A stretch of DNA of 64,000 nt from the NCBI GenBank assembly GCA_949361645.1, contig OX442430.1:7947542-8011541 (forward strand), read 5' to 3'. The position numbers and the translations under genes are program-made. The stretch comes from Spongilla lacustris (lineage: Eukaryota > Porifera > Demospongiae > Spongillida > Spongillidae). Below the pieces are notes generated by a model that had not been told where the DNA came from, searched no databases, and saw only the letters and a program-made list of their open reading frames with translations. Below are positions 46,447 to 55,597 of this stretch, piece by piece; the stretch's first letter is position 1; each line of letters opens with the position of its first letter.

Positions 46447-46482
46447 CACCAATTTTATTTTAATTAAATTTTTATATCTTGT
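46447..46482 (+). mobile_element. LINE 3'-tail remnant
   Basis: ACCAATTTTATTTTAATTAA then ATTTTTATATCTTGTT matches the terminal tail of the LINE at 18707-18760 (minus strand). It is preceded by AAATCCTACATC, the same word found at the 5' junction of the fragment at 20444. Confidence 0.7.
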
Positions 46483-46860
46483 TGAAATTAGAAACTCTAA
46501 TGTATGAACGAGTAGCGAGTACTAAAGTAGCAGCGTTAAACGCACCTCGAGATGTGGGTAGATGACTCGATCGATATAGTTCGACATTGTGGTGGGGCAC
46601 GGGTTGTAGACCTAGGGCACGGCTGCTTTGTAGGCTGTAGGGCACGGGTTGTAGACCTAGGACACGACAGCTATGTAGGCTGTAGGGCACGGCAGCTTGG
46701 TAGGGAGGGGACAAATCTCAACGATTGTTACACTATTCTAATAGATGCACACCAAGATTGGAGGTAAAATATATCAAAATAAAAATAAATACGGGGCCCG
46801 CGGTGGGGAAAATTTTTCATAAAAAATTGAATATTGGCGGCAACGGCGTTCCATAAGCGG
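46483..46860. other. No gene; short 64-bp tandem duplication
   Basis: GGGCACGGGTTGTAGACCTA recurs at 46594 and 46655 within partly repeated 60-65 bp units. Confidence 0.5.
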
Positions 46861-46861
46861 A

Positions 46862-47290
46862 GGCCTGTCGCAGGGCCCACTTGAGTGTTAAGGTGGAGGC
46901 AGGAAGCAACCTCACTCTTGACCATAGCCACTCCCGCCAGCTGACATCCTGGTACCCAACTGGTCTGTGGGCAAGCCAGCGGCCTTTGACCTATCTGTGA
47001 CCTCACCGCTCAATTTAAACGTTTTGTTGGAAGCGGGACTCACAGCTGGTGCAGCCGCCAGAGCTACAGAGCTGAGGAAGCATGATGGAAAGTGCAGGGA
47101 GCTTGGGTGGGTCTGTGTCCCCATGGTTGTTGAAGCGAAGCCATTGAGTCATTGTCGTGTCTGGCCTCTCGCCTAGCAACCAGTTCCAACAAGGCAAAGG
47201 CAGCTGTCCTCAATTGCCTGTATGGCAGGCTAAATCTTAATCTAGTTAAAAAGCAAATGCCACTGCAATGCTGTCTAGATGCTTTGCCTC
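46862..47290 (+). pseudogene. R2-like LINE endonuclease relic
   Basis: Reads VEAGSN..DHSHSR, then after a one-base loss ADILVPNWSVGKPAAFDLSV with TSPLNLNVLLEAG, ELGWVCVPMVVEA, and in a third frame AVLNCLYGRLNLNLVKK. These align with the C-terminal REL endonuclease of the LINE at 18836-20251. Ends in an AT-rich 3' region near 47360. Confidence 0.85.
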
Positions 47291-47370
47291 GGACACGTAC
47301 ACTGTTTAGATTACATGTAGGTAGTTACATATACATATATTATAATAATTATAAAATTAAAAATTCTCGC

Positions 47371-48308
47371 CTCATCTTTCAGAACTGTCTCAACCTTTAC
47401 GTGAATTGTTGAGCACTCGCAATGCTGGCTATGGGGCGCTAAACAGGATTTGGCTTTTTCGATGCTGAAGAATGAAATCACAAAGCCGGCTGTTCTTGCC
47501 CTGATGCTTCATCGTATGGTCTTGGAGCAGTTCTCCTACAAAGAGACAATGACAGTTGGAAACCTGTGGCATTTGCATCGAGATCAATGTCTGACACCGA
47601 AAAGCGTTACGCACAAATTGAAAAGGAGGCGCTAGCTATTGTCTGGGCATGTGATAAATTAAATATTCCACCTTTGTGATTGGAAAGCATTTCACAATCC
47701 AGACCGATCATAAGCCTCTGATCCCATTATTAAGCACTAAACACCTCGACTCACTTCCACCTCGCATACTGAGATTTCGACTGCGGATGACAAGATATGA
47801 CTATTCTATTGAACACAAGCCAGGAAAGCTATTGTTCACAGCAGGCACATTGTCTAGAGCTCCATGTTCAACAGCCACTGCAGACAACAGTATCCCTGAC
47901 AACGAGGTAGAACTCTTTGTTGACGTACTCACCTTGTCCACTCCCATCACCAAGTCGCTCCTAGAACGATATCGATCAGCTCAGCAAACTGATCCTGTGT
48001 GCATTGCACTACAACAGTTCTGTCTAAATGGATGGCCTTCAAAGCAAATAATCACAACCAATCTCAAACCATTCTGGCTGGTTCGAAATGACCTCTAAGC
48101 ATCTGCAATGACCTGCTATTGTATGGAAGCAGAATAATTGTTCCAACATCTCTACAGTCTTACACCTTTCAAAAACTACATGAGGGTCACCTTGGGATCC
48201 AGCGATGTCGCTTGAGAGCCACAGCTGCTGTTTGGTGGCCAGGCCTGAGTCAACAGATTCACAAAATGATCCAAGACTGTCATGTGTGTACGAAAAGGAA
48301 AAGGGAGA
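47371..48308 (+). pseudogene. Ty3/gypsy pol relic: RNase H and integrase zinc finger
   Basis: Blocks in order: LRELLSTRNAW and [17 protein letters not shown] (tether), [17 protein letters not shown] and [20 protein letters not shown] (RNase H, about 47500-47660), FTIQTDHKPLIPLLS and RYDYSIEHKPGKL (47691-47830), then a linker and the integrase H2C2 zinc-binding domain LHEGHLGIQR...CHVCTK (48175-48300). At least three frameshifts/stops. The integrase catalytic core is missing: sequence passes straight from the zinc finger to a purine-rich tract and a probable LTR. Confidence 0.85.
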
Positions 48309-48401
48309 TGTAGTGTTGTTGTATTTGGTGTATATACTGCGCATGCGTTGTGGGGGAGATTATTATTATTATTAAACTCCTGTTTGGTGGCAACCATTAC
48401 A
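48309..48401 (+). repeat. Probable 3' LTR remnant of the upstream gypsy copy
   Basis: Begins TGTAGTG after a purine tract (AAAAGGAAAAGGGAGA, a polypurine-tract candidate) and ends CATTACA. It shares TATTAAACT and the CATTACA end with the LTR at 49552-49683 but is only 93 bp. Confidence 0.4.
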
Positions 48402-49551
48402 AATAATATTAATAATAATATTGCCTCTCCCTTGCGGCGGGGCACCCATCAGTCCGGTCTCTCTTTGGCCGGGCCCTCAGCTACTGTGGGTCCGCAGTCA
48501 CAATCACAGCTGCCTCAGTCACAGCTGCCTCAGTCACAGCTGCCTCAGTCACAGCTGCCTCAGTCACAGCTGCTTGATTCACCATTACGGCTTCAGGCGT
48601 CGCCGTCATTACCCTCCTCTCACTCCCCTGTCCAGCACCTCCAACCTACGACATCATCGCTGGCCTCCCCACATATACAATCAACTTCTGGATCTTCAAG
48701 GCAGAGGGCCAGAAAGCAATGCATAGTAGAGGGTTGTAGGGATTTAGTGGCCCCATCTATGTGGAAAGCTCACATGAACCTCCACGCTCAAAATATTCTT
48801 CCTGGAGACATTCCTATTGAGTGGCTGGAGGACCAGGACTCTTACATTTGTCAAGGCTGTCATCAGATCATCTCCAACTCACGCCTCTCATCACACTCCA
48901 GCAGATGTGATGGGCTAAAAGCAATCAACACTCCAAACCCAACTCACGTACAGCCTCCTTCATCCAATGGCCCTCCTTCTAATGTGCCCTTGCCCACCTT
49001 TAATGAAGTATGCCAGCTCAACCTCCCAACCCTTCACTTTATTCCAACCAAAGCAAAACCTGCATTCGCCAAGGCACTATCTTCAACCCGGAGAGCAGTT
49101 ATTGAGACCAACACTGAACAAGCTTGGCTGAAGCTCTTTATGCTACCAAAATGTGTCCTCCCTTCAGTGAGGCGGAGTGGTAGTCACACCCAGCCCCATC
49201 CAGTGGAAACCTTGTGAGAAGGTGGTTGGATAATGAATTGGAGTCACTTTGGAGCATGGCAAAAAGCAGAGAAGTAAAATCTAGGGTGAGAATAAAAACC
49301 TCTTCCTCCCATAGTCTCATTGACCTTGCAGTCTCTAAGGCTAGATCAGGCATGATGGAGAAAGCCTGCCGAGTTCTACTATCAGGGGGTATTGCACCTA
49401 ACAACGAGTCAACTTGGCAGCAATTAAAGGCCAAACATCCCAGTGGCCCCACCCCTGTGGCTCCAGATATTCTGTCAGATCCAATCTTTCTCAAGGCTGA
49501 CTTTGACATCTTATCAGTTTTGAGATCGTTTCCAAAAGGCACCGCAGCAGG
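48402..49551 (+). pseudogene. R2-like LINE 5' part: zinc fingers and RT start
   Basis: A + strand frame (to 49217) has a SQLPQ-repeat region, then two zinc fingers CIVEGCRDLVAPSMWKAHMN (C2H2-like) and CQGCHQIISNSRLSSHSSRC (C-x2-C-x12-H-x4-C), as at the N-terminus of R2-like LINE proteins. A frameshift near 49214 leads to the segment ending SVLRSFPKGTAAG, which corresponds to the entry of the reverse transcriptase domain (SFPKGTA-x-G). The frame is cut there by a gypsy LTR, so this is the host sequence of that insertion. Confidence 0.8.
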
Positions 49552-49683
49552 TGTAATGAACTAGTGATTAACACCTGAGGTGTGAGTACACGTGTTCAAC
49601 CCTTATATAGGTAGCTAGTACTTTTGTCTGTCTATGTACTTTGTGTGTGCCCTTTTCTATTAAACTAGTAGACCTACATTACA
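49552..49683 (+). repeat. 5' LTR of a Ty3/gypsy element (132 bp)
   Basis: Starts TGTAATGAACTAG and ends CTACATTACA, with perfect 7-bp inverted ends (TGTAATG/CATTACA). TGGTGGCAGCGGTGGG, a typical primer-binding-site region, follows. No 3' LTR was found in the window, so the length is inferred from the ends. Confidence 0.75.
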
Positions 49684-49700
49684 TTGGTGGCAGCGGTGGG
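49684..49700 (+). promoter_or_regulatory. Primer binding site region
   Basis: TTGGTGGCAGCGGTGGG lies between the LTR and the Gag ATG, as expected for tRNA priming of minus-strand DNA. The tRNA is not identified. Confidence 0.6.
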
Positions 49701-50429
49701 ATGGCTAAATCCAGTATCCCGCTACCTGAAATTTGCGTAGAGGACTTTGAGCACTCGTGGACCAAATTTCGATTGGCGGTTGCGGCCAACAAATGGGAGA
49801 AAGAAAAGGAGCTGACTGTACTTCCTGCATTGCTACGAGGTAAACTGGTCGAGTACTATGTGTCTCTTGAAGATGAAAAGAAAGCCGACCCTGAGACATT
49901 AAGAAAGGCGTTGATGGATAGAGCGGGCATCTCGAAGGATCCCTTAGCGTCTGCGAAAGTCTTCTCTGAGCGCAGGCAAGGCGAACAAGAAACCGTGACA
50001 GATTTCGAGGGTGCTCTTAAAAAGCTCTTCAAGGAAGCTTACCCTGAAGAGACTGCTTCAACGTCTGGGGTGCTGCGACAAAGATTTCTCACGGGGTTAC
50101 GCTCAGAAATAACTAAGCACATCCTACTCAGAGGAAACCCCACTACTTTGGACCAGGCTGTGAAGGATGCTGTCTCAATTGAGCGTGCACTGGCATTTGA
50201 GGATGGCCATCGAATAGCACCAGTGCAAGCAGTGAGAGCCAAGATATTGTCGGATACCTCAGGGGGGAACGAGGAACTTCAGAAGACGCTGGATCAGGTG
50301 CTTAAAAGGTTGGAGGGGCTGGAGGCACGTTTTGGAGAGAAGCAGGTGAACGATACGCGTCCACGTCGCCGTTGCTACAGATGTGGTAAGGAGGGACACA
50401 TACGTCGAAACTGCTCTTATGGTATATAA
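49701..50429 (+). CDS. gag: Ty3/gypsy Gag
   Basis: Open frame of 242 codons from ATGGCTAAATCC, the first ATG after the primer binding site. The N-terminal two-thirds is capsid-like (helical, with LPALLRGKLVEYY and LRQRFLTGLRSEI, typical of retrotransposon capsids). The C-terminus has a basic stretch and one CCHC knuckle CYRCGKEGHIRRNC. Gag ends 47 bases after the start of the overlapping pol frame, implying frameshift expression or a separate start. It is intact, unlike the other gypsy copies in the window. Confidence 0.85.
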   Translation: MAKSSIPLPEICVEDFEHSWTKFRLAVAANKWEKEKELTVLPALLRGKLVEYYVSLEDEKKADPETLRKALMDRAGISKDPLASAKVFSERRQGEQETVTDFEGALKKLFKEAYPEETASTSGVLRQRFLTGLRSEITKHILLRGNPTTLDQAVKDAVSIERALAFEDGHRIAPVQAVRAKILSDTSGGNEELQKTLDQVLKRLEGLEARFGEKQVNDTRPRRRCYRCGKEGHIRRNCSYGI

Positions 50430-51363
50430 AGAGACGCGTGGAGTCGTCTCGGATCGAGAAGAAGAGAGGAGCGATAGGACGTCATTGAAGGTATGTGGGG
50501 TTAATTTCACTACCCTACAAGTACAAGAGATGCATCGACCCTTGGGCTTTTTGATAGACTCAGGGGCAGCAGTATCGGTAGTGACCTATGGCGTCCTACC
50601 CTCTAGTATTCGTGCCGAAATTAGCAACGTGGCGCCTATTGCGATCGGTGCAAATGGAAGCCCACTGGACGTAGTTGGTCGTGTGAACATTGAAATCACA
50701 ATGAATACATTCTGTACAAATCATTTTTTTATTGTGGTACAGAAACTTACTGTTGACTGTTTATTGGGCATGGACTTTTTGGCTAAGCACGGGGCAGTAA
50801 TTGATTGTGTGAAGAATTCATTATCACTAACATCGGGATCCGCCTACTTGCAACTTCATGAAACAAAAAAGCCTGTCAGTGATATCGTGGCAGTTGTTTC
50901 TGTCTCAGAGACAGTGCAGATTTCCGCAAGGTCAAAAGGGTTTGTTAGAGGAACAATCACACATCCAGGCATAAAGGCAGGGCAAGAGGGATTGGTGGAG
51001 CCTAAGTATAAGGGTCAAGGCAGGTTGTTGGTTGCTAGAAGCCTGAATACTGTAGACCCGCAAAATGAAGTGCCCATTCAGGTTATAAACACAGGGCATG
51101 AGCCTATCACATTGTATTCTGGAATGTCAATAGCTAGTTTCAGCTCCAGTGTGGAGATAATGTCAGTTAGTGACAAGGAGCACTCTCCAGATAATATGCA
51201 AGGTGATGGTATGCCAGATGTGGATCTTGCTGGAGCTAACCTCAGTCCCTCTCAGAAGCATGACTTAAATAGACTGATTTGGGAATTTCGGGATCTATTT
51301 GTTTCAGAAGGAGGATGCACTGGACGGACTTCTGCATGTCATCAAGCATACCATCCGCACTGA
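50383..51363 (+). CDS. pol: Ty3/gypsy Pol part 1 (aspartic protease, RT start)
   Basis: Frame +1 relative to Gag. The protease active site FLIDSGAAVSVV is near residue 58, followed by DCLLGMDFLAKHGAVIDC (second protease motif). The frame ends with WEFRDLFVSEGG, the usual run-up to reverse transcriptase, and stops at 51363 because of an apparent small deletion near 51340-51350. RT then continues in another frame. Confidence 0.85.
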   Translation: MVRRDTYVETALMVYKETRGVVSDREEERSDRTSLKVCGVNFTTLQVQEMHRPLGFLIDSGAAVSVVTYGVLPSSIRAEISNVAPIAIGANGSPLDVVGRVNIEITMNTFCTNHFFIVVQKLTVDCLLGMDFLAKHGAVIDCVKNSLSLTSGSAYLQLHETKKPVSDIVAVVSVSETVQISARSKGFVRGTITHPGIKAGQEGLVEPKYKGQGRLLVARSLNTVDPQNEVPIQVINTGHEPITLYSGMSIASFSSSVEIMSVSDKEHSPDNMQGDGMPDVDLAGANLSPSQKHDLNRLIWEFRDLFVSEGGCTGRTSACHQAYHPH

Positions 51364-52083
51364 AGGGTCACCAATTCGGCAACCACTCCGAAGAATTCCA
51401 TTTGTGCTTCAGGATACTGTTAAGACAGAGATCAAGAAGATGCTTCAGCAAGGGGTGATCCGGAAGAGTTGCAGTCCTTGGTCATCCCCAGTGGTAATGA
51501 TAAAGAAGAAAGATGGGGCTTGGAGATTCTGCATAGACTTCAGAAAAGTTAATTCTGTGACCCATAAAGATGCTTATCCTCTGCCGCGGATTGATGAAAC
51601 TCTGGAGTCACTCTCTGGGTCTCAGTATTTTACTACCTTGGATCTAGCCTCTGGATATTGGCAAGTAGAGGTGAGTGAAAGTGATAAGGAGAAAACAGCA
51701 TTCTCAACCAGAGATGGTCATTATGATTTTAACGTCATGCCTTTTGGTCTAACCAATGCTCCAGCAACTTTTCAAAGGCTGATGGAATGTGTTCTGGCTG
51801 GGCTCACATTTGAACAGTGTCTTATATATCTTGATGATATAGTTGTGTTCAGTGCCACATTTCCTCAACACCTCGAACGACTCAGGACAGTGTTTGAACA
51901 CCTTGCCCATGCTGGTCTGAAACTAAAACCTAACAAGTGCCACTTTGCTAGAAGTGAGATTCGCTATCTTGGTCACATTGTATCTCGAGATGGAGTGAAG
52001 GCTGACCCAGAGAAGTTGCGTGCTATAACCTCATATCCTATTCCACGCGATGTCAAGGAGTTAAGACAATTTCTTGGCTTTAA
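51345..52083 (+). CDS. pol: Ty3/gypsy Pol part 2 (reverse transcriptase, truncated)
   Basis: Reads HTIRTEGSPIRQPLRRIP, then the RT blocks KKMLQQGVIRKSCSPWSSPV, KKKDGAWRFCIDFRKVN, TTLDLASGYWQVEV, MPFGLTNAPATFQRLM and the catalytic CLIYLDDIVVFS. It breaks off after ELRQFLGF at about 52080, where RNase H should follow. RNase H, integrase and the 3' LTR are missing, so this copy is dead although its reading frames are fresh. Confidence 0.88.
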
Positions 52084-52343
52084 TTAGTCAGTTGCTTCTT
52101 TTAAATAGTTATCACAGTGACTAGTAAAGTGATTTGAGGTTCGTGTGGACATTTTTTCATATCATATCTGCACACAGGTTGGAGAAAAGCTTGTGGATAC
52201 CATTGGCTAGATGTGATTGCTGCTGCTTAAAGATATGTAGTGACTTCAGTTTCATTAGGACTGATGTTTTGAAGTGTTAACCTTTTCATTACATCTGTAT
52301 TCTTCTGTATATCCTATACAATGTAGAGAGTAAACCGGGTTAT
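52081..52343 (+). repeat. 263-bp tandem duplication, copy 1
   Basis: Begins TAATTAGTCAGTTGCTTC at the gypsy breakpoint; repeated from 52344. Identical over about 236 bp. Confidence 0.9.
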
Positions 52344-52579
52344 TAATTAGTCAGTTGCTTCTTTTAAATAGTTATCACAGTGACTAGTAAAGTGATTTGA
52401 GGTTCGTGTGGACATTTTTTCATATCATATCTGCACACAGGTTGGAGAAAAGCTTGTGGATACCATTGGCTAGATGTGATTGCTGCTGCTTAAAGATATG
52501 TAGTGACTTCAGTTTCATTAGGACTGATGTTTTGAAGTGTTAACCTTTTCATTACATCTGTATTCTTCTGTATATCCTT
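52344..52579 (+). repeat. 263-bp tandem duplication, copy 2
   Basis: Second copy, ending at TGTATATCCT where the two diverge. No coding potential. Possibly two LTR-like ends or a local duplication made when the gypsy element was truncated. Confidence 0.9.
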
Positions 52580-52726
52580 GAGTACCCGGTCAAGTGCACA
52601 CTAACTTAGTTACATCTTCTGCAAGCACACTGAAGCATGACAAAGTTCTCTTGTTAATTATTCATATCTTAAGCAGTTGACCATTCCCCGCACATGCGGA
52701 AAAATATCACCTAGCCCATAGGGTCC

Positions 52727-53010
52727 AGGATGTCTAGGGGTACCCATAGGTCCAGGGGTATCCATAGGTACCACTGTCATAGTATTGACAACCTTTCCAA
52801 GCTAGGGGTACCCATAGGTCCAGGGGTACCCATAGGTCCAGGGGTACCCATAGGTCCAGGGTTCCAGGGGTACCCATAGGTACAGGGGTATCCATAGGTC
52901 CAGGGGTAACCATAGGTCCAGGGGTACCCATAGGTCCAGGGGTATCCATAGGTCCAGGGGTATCCATAGGTCCAGGGGTATCCATAGGTACCACTGTCAT
53001 AGTATTGACA
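52727..53010. repeat. Minisatellite of 18 bp (AGGGGTACCCATAGGTCC)
   Basis: About 14 units. A 36-bp flanking phrase (GTACCACTGTCATAGTATTG onward) occurs at both 52768 and 52987, bracketing the array. Confidence 0.92.
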
Positions 53011-53423
53011 ACCTTTCCAAGCTTGTCTGGTGATGTGAGGAAGAACCTCAACATCATATAGAGGACAACGATGACACCTGTGATGTAATATTTGGTTTTA
53101 AGAAGTATTGCCAGTGACCCAGTGGAGATTAGCTGTCTATAAGAAGTGATCTCTGGTACTGAAGGAAGGAAACTAACATGGCAGATATTGGACAATGGTT
53201 GTTGTGCTAAGGACATTGAACATTGAGCTGTTGAAGATGATATTTTGCCTGAACCTCACAGAGTCACCATTGTATGCTTCCATCTGGCATTGTGGTACTT
53301 GTTGAACTATTGCCATGGTAACAGCTTAAGATGTGTTGGTAATATGTCCTCCCTTATGCCAAATGTATCATGTGTGTGTGGTGAGGGTGTGGACAGCTGG
53401 TGAAGTAGATAGGTAACTAACTA

Positions 53424-54106
53424 AAGTCCGCGACAGCATCGAGGAAGTAAAATTAACATGCCATTTTTTTTACATTTTTGGTGTGTTTGGGGTCCGAATA
53501 ATGGGCGCGATACATTATTTTCAGTACCCCAATTCGTTTAACCAAAAAATTCAGTGAGTTGAATAATAACGACGGCATAATTATTCACGATCGTTAACGC
53601 TAAGCGCGTGTGGCTACTAATTAAATTCATGAACGAAGGTATAAAGGAACGGCTCATGGATGCGGAGGATGTACAATGAAACGCTGAGCAAACTATGGTT
53701 CACGGTTACTTTAGCGAGTTGTTTTTGTTGACACAAGGTAAGAGGTGTCTAAAGATGGCGCCAGTAATGAGGCAAAAATGTTAAGATTCTGTTCTTGAAA
53801 ACCAAACCGATAGTATGTAAGTAATATACGAGATTTTTTGCATTTAGAGGTACAATTACACGTAGAATCAAAATATGATTTTGGTTTTTGGATGAGGTAC
53901 TAAATAATACTCAAATTGGAATTAAAAAATAAAAGTACCCCCAATATACTTGAAAATATTGACAAGGTTTTGCGCGGCACAAGGTGTCCGTTTTGATACT
54001 GTTAATAGCTGATAGGTTTAACAACATAGTGGTATTGTGGGCATGAATTTAATGTTATTCATTAAGAAGCCATAAACGTTTACTTCCTCGATGGTGTCGC
54101 GGACTT
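53424..54106. mobile_element. 683-bp TIR element with TA duplication (Tc1/mariner-type MITE)
   Basis: Ends AAGTCCGCGACAGCATCGAG and, inverted, CTCGATGGTGTCGCGGACTT; about 28 bp of matching termini. TA lies on both outer sides (53422-53423 and 54107-54108). The interior has no transposase. It sits just downstream of the Ig gene stop codon. Confidence 0.75.
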
Positions 54107-54208
54107 TAGTGTGCAGCTTATGAGATGAACATAACATTTGATATGATGAGGGGATAAGCAGGGCATTGCACATCACATAACAGTACACATGTGTTGTCAT
54201 GACAACAG

Positions 54209-55523
54209 CTACAGCACCACAAGGGTGGTTGTGCTCTGAGCTGTCCCCGCTGTGTTCTGGGCAATACAGGTGTAGTCCCCTCCATCTGCCCCTTCCACAG
54301 AGTACACCAGAAGGCTGCCATTGTAAAGGAGGCCATAGTGGCTGTCCGCCTGGAGGGGCTTCCCCTGCCACACCCATGACAACTGGGGGAGTGGCTGTCC
54401 AGAGGCCTGACATGGCAGCATGACAGTACTTCCAGGGCTTCCAAAGAAGAAGCCAGACTGTGTGTTGATGGTTGGCTTCACTGGGGGCACAAAGGGTCAC
54501 TTTATATCAACATGGGACATTTATGTAACATCAGGTGCAGGTGTTAATGGATACCAGTTGGATGAGATAAGGGTACATAGCTTCAATCATTTTCATAAAG
54601 TGCTATCAAGTCAGTCTTACTAGGTTTAGGGTTGCAGAACTGCATTCTTCCAACATTAATCAGTCACAAGGATTACCCAAAAAGCTTCACTTTTACTTAA
54701 ACAGCATTGCCAGCAATGCAAAGAATTTTATTTGACCCTACTATGGACTGTGGTAGCTTTCAAACATTGCCTGGAGAGTTGCAGCTATCTTACTTGTCAA
54801 CCAGCAATGACCATCCAATGTATAAGAATGCATAACATTGCAGGCGATAGAAAACCACTTCAAAATTGTCCACATGCATATAAGCTATTAAATAGTTAAC
54901 TAATAGCCTCCACCCACCTGTCACCTGGAGGAATATGCTCATGAACCTCCCCCCTCCAGCACATTGGTACCCTCCCTCATCACTTGATTGGACGCTGAGG
55001 ATGTATAGCTTCTGTGGGGGGCCCGTAAGCAACACCACCCTCAATGATGTCATCACCGGGTTCCCATCCTTCGTCCACACCACCGTCCCAGTTAGGTTAC
55101 ACGTCAACTGGACACCACTGCCAGCCAGAGCCACTACAGAGGCATTAATTGGAGTTCCTGGACACAGATGCGACATGAACAATCACAGAGGTAACCATGG
55201 TGATAACTCACTCAACACCCAAACAGTGACATTTGCAACTGAAGTTCCATATTGGTTAGAAGCCATGCAGCTGTACGTCCCAGTGTCATTAAGAGCTACA
55301 GCAGTGAGCAGAAGACTATTATCTGAGAGCACGTTCCTTTGCTGGCTGGGGACCAGAGGGAGGCCATTGAAGGCCCACTGAATGGTGGGTGTGCCCTGGT
55401 AGGAGGTGGCCTCACAGGGGAAGAGGGCGTAGCCTCCCTGTACCACAAGTGTGTCCACAAGTGTGTGTGTGATGAATGGAGGTTCTGTGTGGGTGTTACC
55501 ATGACAACATAACAAACAAGTCC

Positions 55524-55597
<74 letters not shown>

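Noticed and set aside
47371..52083. One single complete gypsy element spanning both halves
   Set aside because: The RNase H/integrase end lies upstream of the LTR-Gag-Pol start in the same orientation, with LINE sequence between, so they cannot be one contiguous insertion.
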